Shown here: positions 21,250 through 31,226 of the stretch, piece after piece
Layout of the letters: every line of letters begins with the position of its first letter
How positions within the stretch are numbered: position 1 is the first letter of the stretch
From: Kalaharituber pfeilii
Taxonomy: Eukaryota; Ascomycota; Pezizomycetes; Pezizales; Pezizaceae
NCBI GenBank assembly: GCA_015179045.1
Contig: WHUZ01000033.1
Span: forward strand, 553,199 to 617,198
Direction: 5' to 3'
Length of the DNA: 64,000 bases
The notes under the pieces: model-generated
Seen by the model: the letters and a program-made list of their open reading frames with translations, nothing else
The model's database searches: none
Told to the model about the DNA's origin: nothing
Translations under genes and position numbers: made by a program

Positions 21250-23379
21250 TTTTTTTTTTTTTTTTTTTACTTCATTACTCGCATGCCGCCCTAAGGGCTA
21301 TGGCGAGGTATAAATAAACTAGTTAATTACAGGTATAACGAATAAAATAAATGCTAATAATCACTCCTGCCCTGCCCATTCCAGTATCTCCCCGATGTTC
21401 GTATCCTTGTCTGGTTGTCTTAATCCTCCCGCTCCGTCTTTCATCTTTCCCTTCCATGTCTGACATTCGTTGGTTATGTGGGCTAGGTTCTCGGGTGCTC
21501 TCCCACACCATCGGCATTCCGGGGAGTCCGTCTTTCCTATGGTGTGCCTCCATTCTTTGAGTCCCTTGTTCCCTAGGATACCGGCCAGGGTTGCGATTCT
21601 CCTGCGGTTGTCTATTCTTTGAAGGGGTCGGTAGGACATACGGAGGCGGTCCCTTTCGTCGGCTCGGAGGTTTTTGGCTTCCTTTCTGATGCCTGCTTCT
21701 GTAGCAATGTCCTCTTCGTACTGTAGTGCCGTGCCTATCTTAGCCGCCGTGTCCGCCTTGGTGTTGCCTTCTACCCCTTTGTGTGCTTTGATCCACATTA
21801 TTGCGATGTCTTGGTCCCCCCTTGCGACTCGTCTCTCCCATCGTTCTCGTACTTCTCGGGACGAGCCTTCTGCGTTCGGGTCGCCGTTGGCTATCTTTCG
21901 GATCCTGGCGATTGCAGTGCGGGAGTCGGAGACGACCATTATTTCTCCCTCTTGTTCGAGAGCCTGGCCAATTGCGATCAGCTCTCCGTCGTTCACGGTG
22001 CATCTTCGTCCCAGGTAGATGGACTCGTCCCTGCCCTGGCAGTATATTCCCGCTCCCGTTGAGTTGTCCACCCGGCTCCCGTCGGTGTATGCGCTCTTCC
22101 ATCCTTCGTCCTCCTCCTTCGCGATGGCTTCTTCCCATTCCTCCTTGCTTGTGTCGCTTGGTCTGAAGGGGAAAAAGTGTATCGGAAGAGGGTCTCGGTG
22201 TGACAGATCGCCCCTCAGGTACGTGGTGTCCGGTAACGGGTCTTGTATTGGTTCGTTGTTGAACCTCAGTGTTCGTGCCTCCACTCGTTCTTTCTCCCCG
22301 TGCGTGAAGGTCTCTACCGATTCTAGGTTGGATATTCCTTCCACGATGTCTCTTCTGGTTCCCCAGGGGCCTCCGGTGATGTCCCTGGCAACCGTGTACT
22401 GCCATTTCTCGAGTAGTCTTAGCTTTTTTTCCTTCGGTGCTCCCTTCGCGTAGGTTTGCCACGCCCAGCATCCGTAGGTGGCTATGTTCCTGGCTATGCC
22501 TGTGTAGAGTTGTCTTCTCTTGCTCGGTGGTATCTTTGTGAGTCTTTGCGCGACCCCCCACGCCGCCTTCCCTAGGTGTAGTCTCTTCTGGAAGTGTTCG
22601 TCGAACTTGAGTTCCCAGTCCACCGTTAGTCCCACCAGCCGGTAGCTTTCCCCTTTGGTGCCGATTATTAGGGTCTCTGATTTCCGTGGGTCCAGATCGA
22701 ACCCCTCTTCCTTGGCTTCTTGGGCTAGCAGTTTCCGGTGTTGGTCTATGTCTTTTCGTAGTTGCTTCATTGACTTGTTGGAGATGACGCTGTGGAAGTC
22801 GTCTACGTACGATCGTGTGAACTGTCGTCTGTCGGCTTTCTCCGCTAGGGGAGCGACTCCCACCAGGAATAGGACCGGAGACAGCGGTGATGCTTGCGGC
22901 GCCCCATCCGTCATCGTGCCTTTTCCTCGAACTTTCCCGTCCCATGAGATCGAAAACTGGTTCGGTTGTAGGAATCCTTGTACGAAGCTGGCTATGTTCC
23001 GATTGGTGCTTTCCAGTCTCTTGACTACCCTTTCTCGTCTTACATGGTTAAACGCCGCCTTGATGTCGTCCCCGACTAGTGCCGTCCACTCCCCCCTTCC
23101 TAGTCGGCGGTCCGCTTCTTTCAGAATTTGTCTCTGCAAGTCCTCGCTCCCTCGGAATGGCCGACTCCCCAGCTGTGAGTCCCGGAACAGGTCGTCCATT
23201 CTCTGTATCGAGTTCGCTATGACTTTTTGTCCCAGCTTGGCAGCCGTGTTAAGCAGGGTGATGGGGCGCCAGCTTCCCGGCAGGTCCCTTGGTTTTCCTT
23301 TCTTTAAGATCATGACCATGTCGAAGCCTCTGGCGAAGTCGTATTTCCCGTTCAGATATTCTACTATCTCTTCTCTTAA
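21250..23379 (-). mobile_element. LINE-A element, 5'-truncated
   Basis: Poly-T and the LINE-A hairpin (loop TTA) at 21250-21310, then ORF2 in antisense. The insertion falls between GACAGGTAT and GGCAGATCC, which are contiguous at about 48018-48040. No target-site duplication is evident, so this is a blunt or small-deletion insertion. The block duplicate lacks the element, so it is younger than the duplication. Confidence 0.9.
21361..23379 (-). CDS. LINE-A ORF2: reverse transcriptase, RNase H, zinc-knuckle-like C-terminus (partial)
   Basis: About 673 uninterrupted codons of a non-LTR retrotransposon polymerase, starting inside the RT domain. In order: WRPITLLNTAAKLGQ; motif A GDDIKAAFNHV; motif B GAPQASPLSPVLF; catalytic YVDD (SYVDDFHSV); thumb region; RNase H with AYTDGSRVD, an ELIAIGQALE segment and VSDSRTAIARI; and a C-terminal CRWCGRAPENLAHITNEC Cys/His motif. 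The endonuclease and ORF1 are absent because of 5' truncation. The frame happens to run on upstream through the 12-bp minisatellite for another ~125 codons; that extension is chance. There is no start codon of its own, so it is probably not expressed as such. The lack of stop codons suggests recent insertion. Confidence 0.9.
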   Translation of the reverse strand, partial: LREEIVEYLNGKYDFARGFDMVMILKKGKPRDLPGSWRPITLLNTAAKLGQKVIANSIQRMDDLFRDSQLGSRPFRGSEDLQRQILKEADRRLGRGEWTALVGDDIKAAFNHVRRERVVKRLESTNRNIASFVQGFLQPNQFSISWDGKVRGKGTMTDGAPQASPLSPVLFLVGVAPLAEKADRRQFTRSYVDDFHSVISNKSMKQLRKDIDQHRKLLAQEAKEEGFDLDPRKSETLIIGTKGESYRLVGLTVDWELKFDEHFQKRLHLGKAAWGVAQRLTKIPPSKRRQLYTGIARNIATYGCWAWQTYAKGAPKEKKLRLLEKWQYTVARDITGGPWGTRRDIVEGISNLESVETFTHGEKERVEARTLRFNNEPIQDPLPDTTYLRGDLSHRDPLPIHFFPFRPSDTSKEEWEEAIAKEEDEGWKSAYTDGSRVDNSTGAGIYCQGRDESIYLGRRCTVNDGELIAIGQALEQEGEIMVVSDSRTAIARIRKIANGDPNAEGSSREVRERWERRVARGDQDIAIMWIKAHKGVEGNTKADTAAKIGTALQYEEDIATEAGIRKEAKNLRADERDRLRMSYRPLQRIDNRRRIATLAGILGNKGLKEWRHTIGKTDSPECRWCGRAPENLAHITNECQTWKGKMKDGAGGLRQPDKDTNIGEILEWAGQE

Positions 23380-24165
23380 GGCAGATCCGAGCCGACGGCG
23401 TGAGGTGAGGTACAATGAGCTCAACTTCACACGAATTGCATACCTGACTTGACGGCATGAGCTGAATTTGACACGGATAGCTGGCCCGACCCGATAGTGC
23501 AAGATGAGATGGAGTGAGTTGAATTTGACAGGCATGGCCGGCCCCAGCCATTTCAGTAGCCATTTCGGTAGCCATTTCAGCAGCCATTTCGGCACCAGTT
23601 TCAGCAGCCATTTCAGTAGCCATTTCAGTAGCCATTTCAGTAGCCATTTCAGCGCCCATTTCAGGTGCCATTTCATCAGCCATTTCGGTAGCCATTTCAG
23701 TAGCCATTTCAGTAGCCATTTCACCAGCCATTTAGGCAGCCATTTCGCCAGCCATTTCAAGAGTCGTTTTGGTAGTCATTTCCATAGCCATTTCATTATC
23801 CCTTTTAGTAGCCATTTTAGTAGCCATTTCGATAGCCATTTCAGCAGCAATTTCAGCAGCAATTTTAGTAGCTATTGAAGTAGCTATTGCAGCGGCCATT
23901 TCAGCTGTCATTTCATCAGCTATTTTGGTAGCCGTTTCAGTAACCCTTTCAGCAGCCATTTCAGTAACCCTTTCAACAGCCATTTCAGCTGCCATTTCGG
24001 TATATAGCCGTTTCGGCTGCCATTTCGGCTGCCATTTCGGTAGCCGACAGTTGTTCTGAGCCGACGTCGTGTCTTGGCATTTTCACCTCATTGGGACGAA
24101 AAACACTGGGCAGCTTGTAACCAACCCATACACTCCTCAGCAAGCTGAGTTCGCTCCTGGGCATT
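23380..24165 (-). repeat. 57-bp units, then 12-bp minisatellite, then module edge
   Basis: 57-bp units to 23545, then about 40 antisense GCCATTTCAGTA 12-mers to 24045, then the CTGAGTTCGCTCCTGGGC edge. It is homologous to 48040-48128 plus 48977-49675 in the duplicate block, with different 12-mer order, indicating array turnover after duplication. Confidence 0.88.
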
Positions 24166-24509
24166 CTAGAAGTTTACTCAATGCAAGAGAAATACCTGGA
24201 GCATATTCAGTAATTTTCCTAGAAATTTTGTGTCCATAGAAATATACTTGCAATTACAAATCTTCATTCTTACATATAGAAATCTAAAGGGAAGCATACA
24301 AAATTATTGATATATGCTACCTTAGTATATGCGAAAGTAGCGATTTTCCAATGGTCAGTGCTTTGCTAGTAGGAACAATTTGTCGATGGCAGTAGCTTGC
24401 GGAGCAACTTGACAGGCTGTGTTAGAGAGAAGTAACTGGCCGATCAATGGTATTACCAGCAGTAGTATGCATACGTTACCGTCGTGATCGTCTTTACCCA
24501 AAGCTAGTG

Positions 24510-24592
24510 CCCTGCCATGGCGGAAAGCTGCATGCGGGGTCACGTGAAAAAAAAACAAAAAAAAACAAAAAAAAAAACAAAACCAAAGCTAG
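24510..24592 (+). mobile_element. LINE-B tail mini-retroposon
   Basis: CCCTGCCATGGCGGAAAGC...GTCACGTG plus an A-rich tail with interspersed C, flanked by CCAAAGCTAGTG (24498-24509 and 24593-24604). Empty sites are near 2881-2895 and 54720-54735. Confidence 0.9.
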
Positions 24593-24863
24593 TGGCACAT
24601 AGTAGTACAAAGTACTTGTGCTGAGGCAGTGTTCCGAAGTAGACCAGTGTAGTTCATGAATAAACCAGTCTATACTAGTATAGGAATTAGTCTGTTCGCG
24701 AATAGAGTAGTTGGTTCGCGAACCGACAAATGTTCCCCTGAACTTCTCACTACCCTTCTGCGGATTTGTTATTGTTTTACGTCCCGACGGTTGGATCTGT
24801 TATTGTTTTACGTCCCCGACGGTGACAGAGACGGGTGCTACGCAGCAGCCAACAAGGCACACA

Positions 24864-24920
24864 CCCTGCGGCGAACAGCTACATGCGGGGTCACGTGAAA
24901 AAAAAAAAAAAAAAAAAAAA
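24864..24920 (+). mobile_element. LINE-B tail, boundary unresolved
   Basis: CCTGCGGCGAACAGCTACAT...GTCACGTG and poly(A). The left side sits in AAGGCACACACC repeats and the right flank is unrelated, so a duplication cannot be shown. Confidence 0.75.
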
Positions 24921-25450
24921 TCTCCAGGCGCTACAACGGTATAGAAACACAACTTTAAACCATTGATTGAGTAATACATCTGCCAAGCCCCTAAGTACCT
25001 ACTAGTAGCAGCGCCTGGTTCGAGGCTACTGGTTTACCATCCACGCACACCAAGCGTCCCTCTGCGTTGCCTGGTAGAGAAGTCACCCACTGGAACCCCC
25101 ACTCGGAATTGCACACCACAGGATTTCCCATTGCGGAATGTGCACCCGATGCCGCATGATGTGTTGGCCGGTTGAGAAATCGATTACAGTAGAGTGATGA
25201 TGATGACGATTCACTCTGCTCTCTTAGAGAGGCAGGCGCTTGGCAGGCGCTTGGCAGACTACGGTGCAGCAGAGTCTGGGCACGAGCACACAGAATGCCC
25301 CACAAGGCACACAAGGCAGACAAGGCACACACCCCGCATTTCCGCCCTCCAACTCCCAACCAGTTGCAGTACGTTGCCGTCCTACTGGTTTGCAACATCC
25401 ACCTACATCTAACGGAGAAGTCGCATTCTGCTGCGCCTTGTTCCAACCAC

Positions 25451-25917
25451 GGGACCTCTCGGGGCAGGCCAGACTGGCCTGTCCGGATGCAGGGGTATCG
25501 ACAGGGGACTGTAGACTAGCCTGCTCGGTTGCAGAGGTACTGTATCTACTAGCCGAAAAAAAAAGTATCCAGACAGGGGATAAATGCATATCATGCGCTA
25601 TACTAGTTGGCATAAACTAGCATATTTTCGTATGCTTGGCTGTGGATGTTTTATGAGACCAGTCCAAATTTCGTGGAAGTGTCCAAATTTATTATGTCAG
25701 AAGTATCCGGACAGCTGACATAATGAATTTGGGACTTGTAACACCAACAGTCCTATACCTATGTATCAGGACAAGGAAAATAGATATAAGTCCTCTATTA
25801 GGAATATAAAAATGGCACTGCAGGCAACCATGATAAGTACAGGTTCAGGCATTATAATGATCAGAAATTACTATTCTGATAGATCCTAAGATTTCGAGAC
25901 TGCTCTTCAGGGCTATT
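25451..25917. other. no gene; contains a palindrome
   Basis: Nothing recognised apart from a near-perfect ~20-bp inverted repeat at 25681-25734 (GTCCAAATTTATTATGTCAG and its near complement) around the loop AAGTATCCGGACAG. A related AAGTATCCAGACAGG occurs at 25563. Such motifs resemble Tc1/mariner-type termini, but no element boundary can be drawn. Confidence 0.45.
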
Positions 25918-26125
25918 CTAGAAGCTTTTCCAAGGCCATTCCAAGAGCTGTTCCAGAAGCTGTTCGAGCTCAAACAGCCTTCGAAAAAGCCTCCGAAACA
26001 GCCTCCGAAACAACCTCCGAAACGGCCTCCGAAGTAGCCTCCGGAACAACCTCCGGAACGACCTCCGGAACAGCCTCAGAACAGCCTCCGCAAAAGCTTC
26101 CGAAAAAGCCTCTGGAACAGGCTAC
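25918..26125. repeat. 12-bp GCCTCCGAAACA minisatellite
   Basis: About 17 degenerate units of a 12-bp repeat unrelated in sequence to the GAAATGGCTGCT array. The following stretch (26126-26481) holds nothing recognised. Confidence 0.8.
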
Positions 26126-26481
26126 AGAAGAGCACTGCAATAGGAGTGAAAACAAGCAGTAGTGACCTACCTCCAGTGGCAGTACTCTCATCTGCACTTT
26201 ATCACAACTTAGCTGATGCATGTGAAGCTCTCAAAACTGCATTCTCAATGATGTCAGTGCATGTTGATTTCAGTATCTTATTATTGTAGATATTGTTTTA
26301 TTGATAAAAGCTTGCTTGGGCTATTTGGTATACGAATACCTCAATGTAGGCCACAATGGCTGCTCTTTTCTGGGGGTTATTTCAGCACCTATGAGAATAT
26401 TGTTATGTTACTAAGAATGATACTTGAGTTTTTACCTGGACCTTTTTTGCCTACCGTCCTTGTATATACTACCTTGTTCTT

Positions 26482-27525
26482 GTGTTATGTGACGCGGGAG
26501 TAAAGGGAGGGGGAAGGGGGTTATTCGTACTCCCAGGACCTGGGGCGAAGGTGATCATCACGTTTACTGAAGACTGCGAGTACGTGATGGAGGCGTACGA
26601 CACGGCACCTCCGGTACCATCGTCGGCACCACCACCACCGCCACCGCCGCCACCACCATCACTTCCGGTACCTTCACCACCACCGCCTCCACCACCACCA
26701 CCACCGAAGCAAAAGCGGGAGGCATCACCGCCGATTTCGACAAGGACAAGGAAGCGGAAGGCACCTCGCCTGGGCGAAGGCCCGTCGCCACCACCAGCGC
26801 CACATGCGAAGGAGCCGCAGACACAGCCACCACCACCACCAAAGCCACAGGTGGCACCACCAGCTCCACCATCTCCATCACCGCCACCACCACCAAAGCC
26901 ACAGGTGGCACCACCAGCACCACCATCTCCACCACTGCCTCCGAAGAGACAGCCGCTGCGGAGCCAGGAGGAAGCGTTCCGCGCCGCGGCGAAGGGGAAG
27001 AAGAGGACACCTCCCTCTGTGGGGAGTCCGGAGCCGAAGCCAAAACCGAAGGTCAGGGCCGGCATCGTTGTACATGGGGTCGCGTTGAGAAGGGACCTAG
27101 GGAAGGTGCAACGATGGCTGGGTGAGGACAACAAGGACCTGAGGAAGATTGTTGGGGTTCGCTGGTTGAGAAGGAAAGACTTACAGGTTGGGGAAGGAAA
27201 GAAGACGAGCTCGGTAGTAGTTTTTCTGGAGGACCAGCAGGATGTCGACAGGGTTAGGCTCGGAGGAAGATGGTTGAGGGCGTGCCGGTATGAGGCCGAA
27301 AGGGGACGGGGGTGAGGAAGATTGCTGGCCGCTTTCCCTCCCGCAAGACAAATGGAAACAGCGGGAAATACATGTATTTAGGACAGGGTTGAGGCTTGGG
27401 GTTTTAGGCGGGAAGTTTCTGTCGTGGATATTAATCTTCTTTTTCTTTTCTATATAGCACAACATCGCCATAGTCCTTAGGGCGGCCTGCGATTAATGAT
27501 ATGAAAAAAAAAAAAAAAAAAAAAA
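26482..27525 (+). mobile_element. ORF1-only LINE-A derivative
   Basis: ORF1, a short 3' UTR with the CCCGC/GCGGG hairpin and AAATACATGTATTT palindrome (27348-27390), the LINE-A 3' hairpin (27463-27500) and poly(A) to 27525. No ORF2 lies between. The 5' boundary is uncertain. It is inserted directly before ankyrin sequence (27526 onward). Confidence 0.8.
26590..27315 (+). CDS. LINE ORF1 protein, proline-rich, ends before any zinc knuckle
   Basis: Open from 26482; the first ATG well placed for the related protein at 53917 is uncertain, so I use an internal ATG at 26590. The N-terminal half is low-complexity Pro-rich (PPPPP runs and AP/KPQVAPP repeats). The C-terminal ~90 residues form a conserved module (GIVVHGVALRRDLGKVQRWL, VGVRWLRRKD, KKTSSVVVFL, VRLGGRWLRACRYE) also found at 37121-37376 and 52914-53129. 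Such modules occur in ORF1 proteins of fungal LINEs, which bind RNA. The usual C-terminal CCHC knuckles are missing: all copies stop at ERGRG or ERGRK. Tandem exact Pro repeats indicate slippage. Confidence 0.65.
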   Translation, partial: EAYDTAPPVPSSAPPPPPPPPPPSLPVPSPPPPPPPPPPKQKREASPPISTRTRKRKAPRLGEGPSPPPAPHAKEPQTQPPPPPKPQVAPPAPPSPSPPPPPKPQVAPPAPPSPPLPPKRQPLRSQEEAFRAAAKGKKRTPPSVGSPEPKPKPKVRAGIVVHGVALRRDLGKVQRWLGEDNKDLRKIVGVRWLRRKDLQVGEGKKTSSVVVFLEDQQDVDRVRLGGRWLRACRYEAERGRG

Positions 27526-27527
27526 GA

Positions 27528-27831
27528 TATAGATATCAATCTGGCCGCTAAGAACGGCAAAACACCACTCTACTGTGCAGTTGAAAGGAATGGCACCAAA
27601 ACGAGCTGGGGTAAAGTATTGCGCCTCGAGGGCATAGTTCGCTTACTACTCGACCGAAGTGATATAGATATCAATCTGGCCGATAAAAAGGGCACATCAC
27701 CACTGTCATTAGCAGTTGAAAAAGGGCACCATACCATAGCTCAATTAATCCGTGATCGAACCGGGCAATCCAGTACGCAGCTACCATATTCTCCTGGCCG
27801 GAAACGAAAGCTGAGCAAGGTCGAAACTTAG
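27528..27831 (+). pseudogene. NLR C-terminal ankyrin fragment
   Basis: Last three ankyrin-type units and the conserved C-terminus (RKRKLSKVET) of an NLR, nearly identical to 59965-60266 of NLR3. The 3' flank is also shared (27832-28474 with 60267-60898). Everything upstream is replaced by the LINE derivative ending at 27525. No start or NACHT is present, so it cannot be functional. Confidence 0.92.
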
Positions 27832-28474
27832 ATGCTAGTCTTTCAGAATTCTTCCTCTTGTATAGATGTAGCCGGGATGTTGTTAAAAATTGCGTATATC
27901 GACATTCTAAGTTGAATCTTTCTATGACTGTTACCAGTAAATGTTTCTAGTTGTACTTGTTCCAGTTTCATTTCTCTATTTGATTTTCTATTCATATAGT
28001 TTCGCTCTTTAGCTTCCTAGGAATAGCTACCCTTGTGCACGAACCTCACCCAATTCGCGAGAGGACGATAGTACCCACGAGTAAGCATGTGAATACACAG
28101 ACTGGGCTGACAAAAAGTAAGAGCTCCGCCAATCAGACCGTAAATCTGCTTCCTACTTGAGCAGGAAGCTTTCTATAAGTTTACTTTCCAAAACGAGACA
28201 AACAAGAAATCTACAGTACCAAGGATTCCCATGTTTCCACCCCACCTTAGTTTAAATGGATGAAATCAACTAGTAGACGTCTTTTAATTTGAAGTAGAAA
28301 GTACCTTGCTTAAGTAGATTCTCCTTCTACTCCAGAAGAGCTTTCGGCGTGTGGGTGACCTTACACTCCCTACGTGATAGTATCGTAACCAGCTGCAAAC
28401 TACCACCAACAAACCTATCAGACAATAGTACAGCAATGCAAGCAATTATTTGCAAATCATTAACCATACTCCAG
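27832..28474 (+). repeat. NLR 3' flank, duplicate of 60267-60898
   Basis: Near-identical to the sequence after NLR3. No gene recognised. Confidence 0.85.
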
Positions 28475-28571
28475 TCAGCCTGCCTCCGGGCTTTGAGGGT
28501 CTAGACCCAGGGGCCCTGTCATGGCGAACAGTTGCAAGCGGGGTCACGTGAAAAAAGAAAAAAGAAAAATA
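28475..28571 (+). mobile_element. LINE-B tail retroposon (~97 bp)
   Basis: A longer version starting TCAGCCTGCCTCCGGGC, including TCTAGACCCAGGGGCC, the CCCTGTCATGGCG body and an A-rich tail. It is flanked by ACCATACTCCAG and ACTATACTCCAG (one mismatch). The same insertion is present at 60899-60996, so it predates that duplication. Confidence 0.88.
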
Positions 28572-28702
28572 ACTATACTCCAGCTATCGATAACAATCTC
28601 AGCACTTGATGCAAAATTACCAAAAACAAAATATATTGTCTATTCTATTCTTTTAACAGCTATGTCCTTGTTTTCTCAAAACTTCCTTATTTAATAGCGC
28701 TA

Positions 28703-28969
28703 TTTTTTTTTTTTTTTTTTAATATCAATACTCGCATGCCGCCCTATGGGCTATGGCGAGGGTTTATTAAAACGAAAAGGAACTAAAAACAGCCGATAAG
28801 TACCTGTAGTGCCCGCGGTGCTCGTACATGATACGGGTGAACTGTCAATACGGGATGGGGTGTCCTTCACTTCCGTCTTCTATCCCATTCGTATTGTCCT
28901 GCTCGAAGCCATATTCCTCCCAGTCTCACCCTGTCTACTTTCGATGCCTCCTCCAAGTACACCAACACC
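28703..28969 (-). mobile_element. ORF1-only LINE-A derivative, 5'-truncated
   Basis: Poly-T, LINE-A hairpin (loop ATA), 3' UTR hairpin and the last ~30 codons of ORF1 (VRLGGIWLRAGQYE-like) in antisense. It is flanked by TAATAGCGCTA (28692-28702 and 28970-28980). The empty site is at about 61115-61130. Confidence 0.9.
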
Positions 28970-29312
28970 TAATAGCGCTATTATCATGCAATCTACCATA
29001 GTAGAATTTATTCCAAGTTCCTTAGGTACAATTCCCCTACAGTAGCAATATTTACGGGAACCTATTTGTTACTTAAAAGAATTGCTCCGGTGCAAGTTCA
29101 AGAGTTTGCTTGAAGGCTGGATAATCAAATACTGCAGGAAGTATTATTGAGGAATAGCAAAATCAATAGGTGGACGATGTGAATTATTCTATAGAGAGAT
29201 GATATACTTGAGAGAAAACCATTGTGAATTAATATTTATCATGATGCTCCGTTTCAGCTGTTTGCAAGGCCACCTGATGATGGCATTTTTGCTATATGCC
29301 ACTCTGGCGCTG

Positions 29313-29910
29313 CTCTTCCTCTGGGGCCGCTCCAGTTCTGTGCATCTGAACACCACATGCTCAGCACTCCATGCCTCACCACATGTGCATTGTACCTCCT
29401 CGCCACTGACCATCCTCCTCCACATAGCTCCGCCTTTTCCAGTCCGCAGCCAAGTGTAATTTGTGAGTGCTCTCCTGCCCCACTGTACGAATTTGCCCTT
29501 CCCAAACCCTGCACGCTCCCTCTCCTCTTTTCTTTTTCGAACTAACTCTTGACGCAGCCCACCCTCAGTGGCCTGCCCATCATACCTCATGCCCTTGGCC
29601 CCCTCTTTGGCAAACTCATCCGCCTTCTCATTGCCTTCTATCCCCACGTGGGCCTTGACCCCGCAGTCCTGGGAGGACCTAGAGGAGAAAGGATGGAAGC
29701 AAGAAGGCGTGGAAGGTGACCCGGTCGAGTACTGGTTTGCCTGCCTCGATCTGGGGTAGCCGGGGACCGGGGGACGGAGGGCACTGGGTGCTCGAGGGTG
29801 TATGTAGATTCCGTAGTTAGTTGTCTCAAACCTGGCCCGGGTATATGGGTCCCTGCCATAGGCTGGTAGCCTGTATGCGGGGTTACGTGAATAAAAAAAA
29901 AAAAAAAAAA
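29313..29910 (+). mobile_element. LINE-B insertion with 5' inversion (twin priming)
   Basis: One insertion between perfect 13-bp duplications ACTCTGGCGCTGC (29300-29312 and 29911-29923). The right part (about 29665-29910, + strand) encodes the ORF2 C-terminus (WEDLEEKGWKQEGVEG), a 3' UTR and a poly(A) tail. The left part (29313-29664) is the preceding ORF2 segment in inverted orientation: RNase H end VKAHVGIEGNEKADEFAKEG and the Cys/His motif CTCGEAWSAEHVVFRC. The paralogous empty site is at 61430-61455. It belongs to a subfamily different from the 44848 copy. Confidence 0.9.
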
Positions 29911-30333
29911 CTCTGGCGCTGCGTTGTACAGGATTGTTAGGGTTTATGTATTGGTTAGTATATCGTCATCATAAAGGAAGTCCAAAGTTCAACTTGTCGA
30001 TGTGTAAGATACAAAACCTCTCGGGACAGGCACTTTCTGCCTGTACGCACACTGGCCGTTTTTCCCACTTATGATCGCCTGGTCCCAGCCTGGGCCTCAG
30101 CTAGAGTCCGAGCTGGCCATGGAATTGCCCCAAAACGCCGGTAGCCTCCGCTTGTCTGAGAGTGCTTTCACTTGATCTGCCAATGGTACAGCAACGCATA
30201 GGAACGAAAGTGCAGAAAGATATTTTGCGCACTGATGTGGTTGGGAGAGGCTTTCTACGCACGGATGAGGCTTGCAATATCCATGCATTTATTTTTTTTT
30301 TACACTAGACAAATACCTACTAGACGAGAACAA

Positions 30334-30388
30334 CCTACTAGTGGCGGGCGGGCGGGCGGGCCGGGCCGGGCCGGCCGCCACTAGTAGG
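30334..30388. repeat. GC-rich perfect hairpin
   Basis: CCTACTAGTGGCGG (30334-30347) and its exact complement (30375-30388) around a 27-bp GGGC/GGCC-only spacer, inside the MULE-like element. It lies in otherwise A/T-rich DNA. Confidence 0.85.
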
Positions 30389-30827
30389 GATTGATTGATC
30401 GTCTCTATTTCTTTAGCCTCAAATAAATAAAATAATAACACACTGTACTAGTGATTGTTTTATTGCATACTTATCCATTTGCATTTTCATGACAGACATA
30501 CTAGAATATAAGCTAACAACTACATATGCTCTATACTATATGCAAGGACCATAGGGCAGAAAGGTACCATGGTGAGAGGTATGTACAACAGCAGGTAGGA
30601 GTAGTGGTATATGAGTGACAGTGAGTGCGAATAGCAGCAGGTGGTATGAGTGATAGTGTAATGGAGGTGGTAAATGCAGAGAGTTACCGTCTGCCAGGCT
30701 AAAAAGATACTTAACTAGCAATGCTTACTATACTCATTGATGCGACTGCAACGCCATCGGCTATCATACATGTCATATTTGCATCAACCAATCGCCCATC
30801 TATGGTTGCAGTGAGCCCGTAACAGAT

Positions 30828-30892
30828 GCCCTGCCATGGCGAACAGCTGCAAGCGGGGTCACGTGAAATAAAAAAAAAAGAAAAAAAAAAAA
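30828..30892 (+). mobile_element. LINE-B tail mini-retroposon (65 bp)
   Basis: Starts GCCCTGCCATGGCG, ends in an A-rich tail, flanked by perfect 14-bp duplications AGCCCGTAACAGAT (30814-30827 and 30893-30906). Confidence 0.92.
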
Positions 30893-31059
30893 AGCCCGTA
30901 ACAGATAGCAAGAAATAGTCATAGTACTATATATCTGATATAACTGACTTTTGGCAAGCATAGAGAATTGCCAGTCCATTAGGTTAAAAAGACAGTTCAG
31001 AGTAGGGCAAAGGAGAAGGGGACCCACTAGTGGTACTGATGAGATGGATGGAACGCAAA

Positions 31060-31188
31060 GGATGAAATGGGCTTTTTACTTTCCTATGCTACGTAATTAC
31101 TTTTTTGTTCTTCCTATTCCCTCTTCTTACTTATTCCCTATATACTTAATATTGCCATAGCCCATAGGGTAGCATGTGAGTAATGATA

Positions 31189-31224
<36 letters not shown>
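31060..31224 (+). mobile_element. LINE-A 3' tail, 5' limit unresolved
   Basis: A pyrimidine-rich 3' UTR followed by ATTGCCATAGCCCATAGGGTAG, GTGAGTAATGATAAT and a ~30-base poly(A). The hairpin retains GCCC/GGGT pairing with one G-U pair. No target duplication was found. Confidence 0.7.

Positions 31225-31226
<2 letters not shown>

Larger units (their letters stand above)
24166..25450 (+). repeat. NLR-upstream module without an NLR
   Basis: Homologous to the sequence leading into NLR3 (49676-49836 plus 54554-55540), including the TTCGCGAA palindromes and AAGGCACACA motifs. The homology breaks off near 25450 and no NLR N-terminus follows. Together with the ankyrin fragment at 27528 this suggests a deleted NLR copy. 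Confidence 0.7.

Noticed and set aside
21361..23760. A single 799-residue protein beginning with KWLPKWLVKW repeats and ending as a LINE polymerase
   Set aside because: The first ~125 codons are translated 12-bp minisatellite and the paralogous block lacks the LINE. The fusion is an accident of insertion frame; only 21361-23379 is LINE.
26804..27088. His-rich protein (HHHHQSHRWHH) overlapping the ORF1 gene
   Set aside because: Shifted frame of the CCACCACCA tract; the ORF1 frame alone matches the copies at 37121 and 52914.
29189..29647. Stand-alone RNase H gene on the minus strand
   Set aside because: It is the inverted 5' part of the twin-primed LINE-B; its last ~40 codons are host sequence left of the target duplication.
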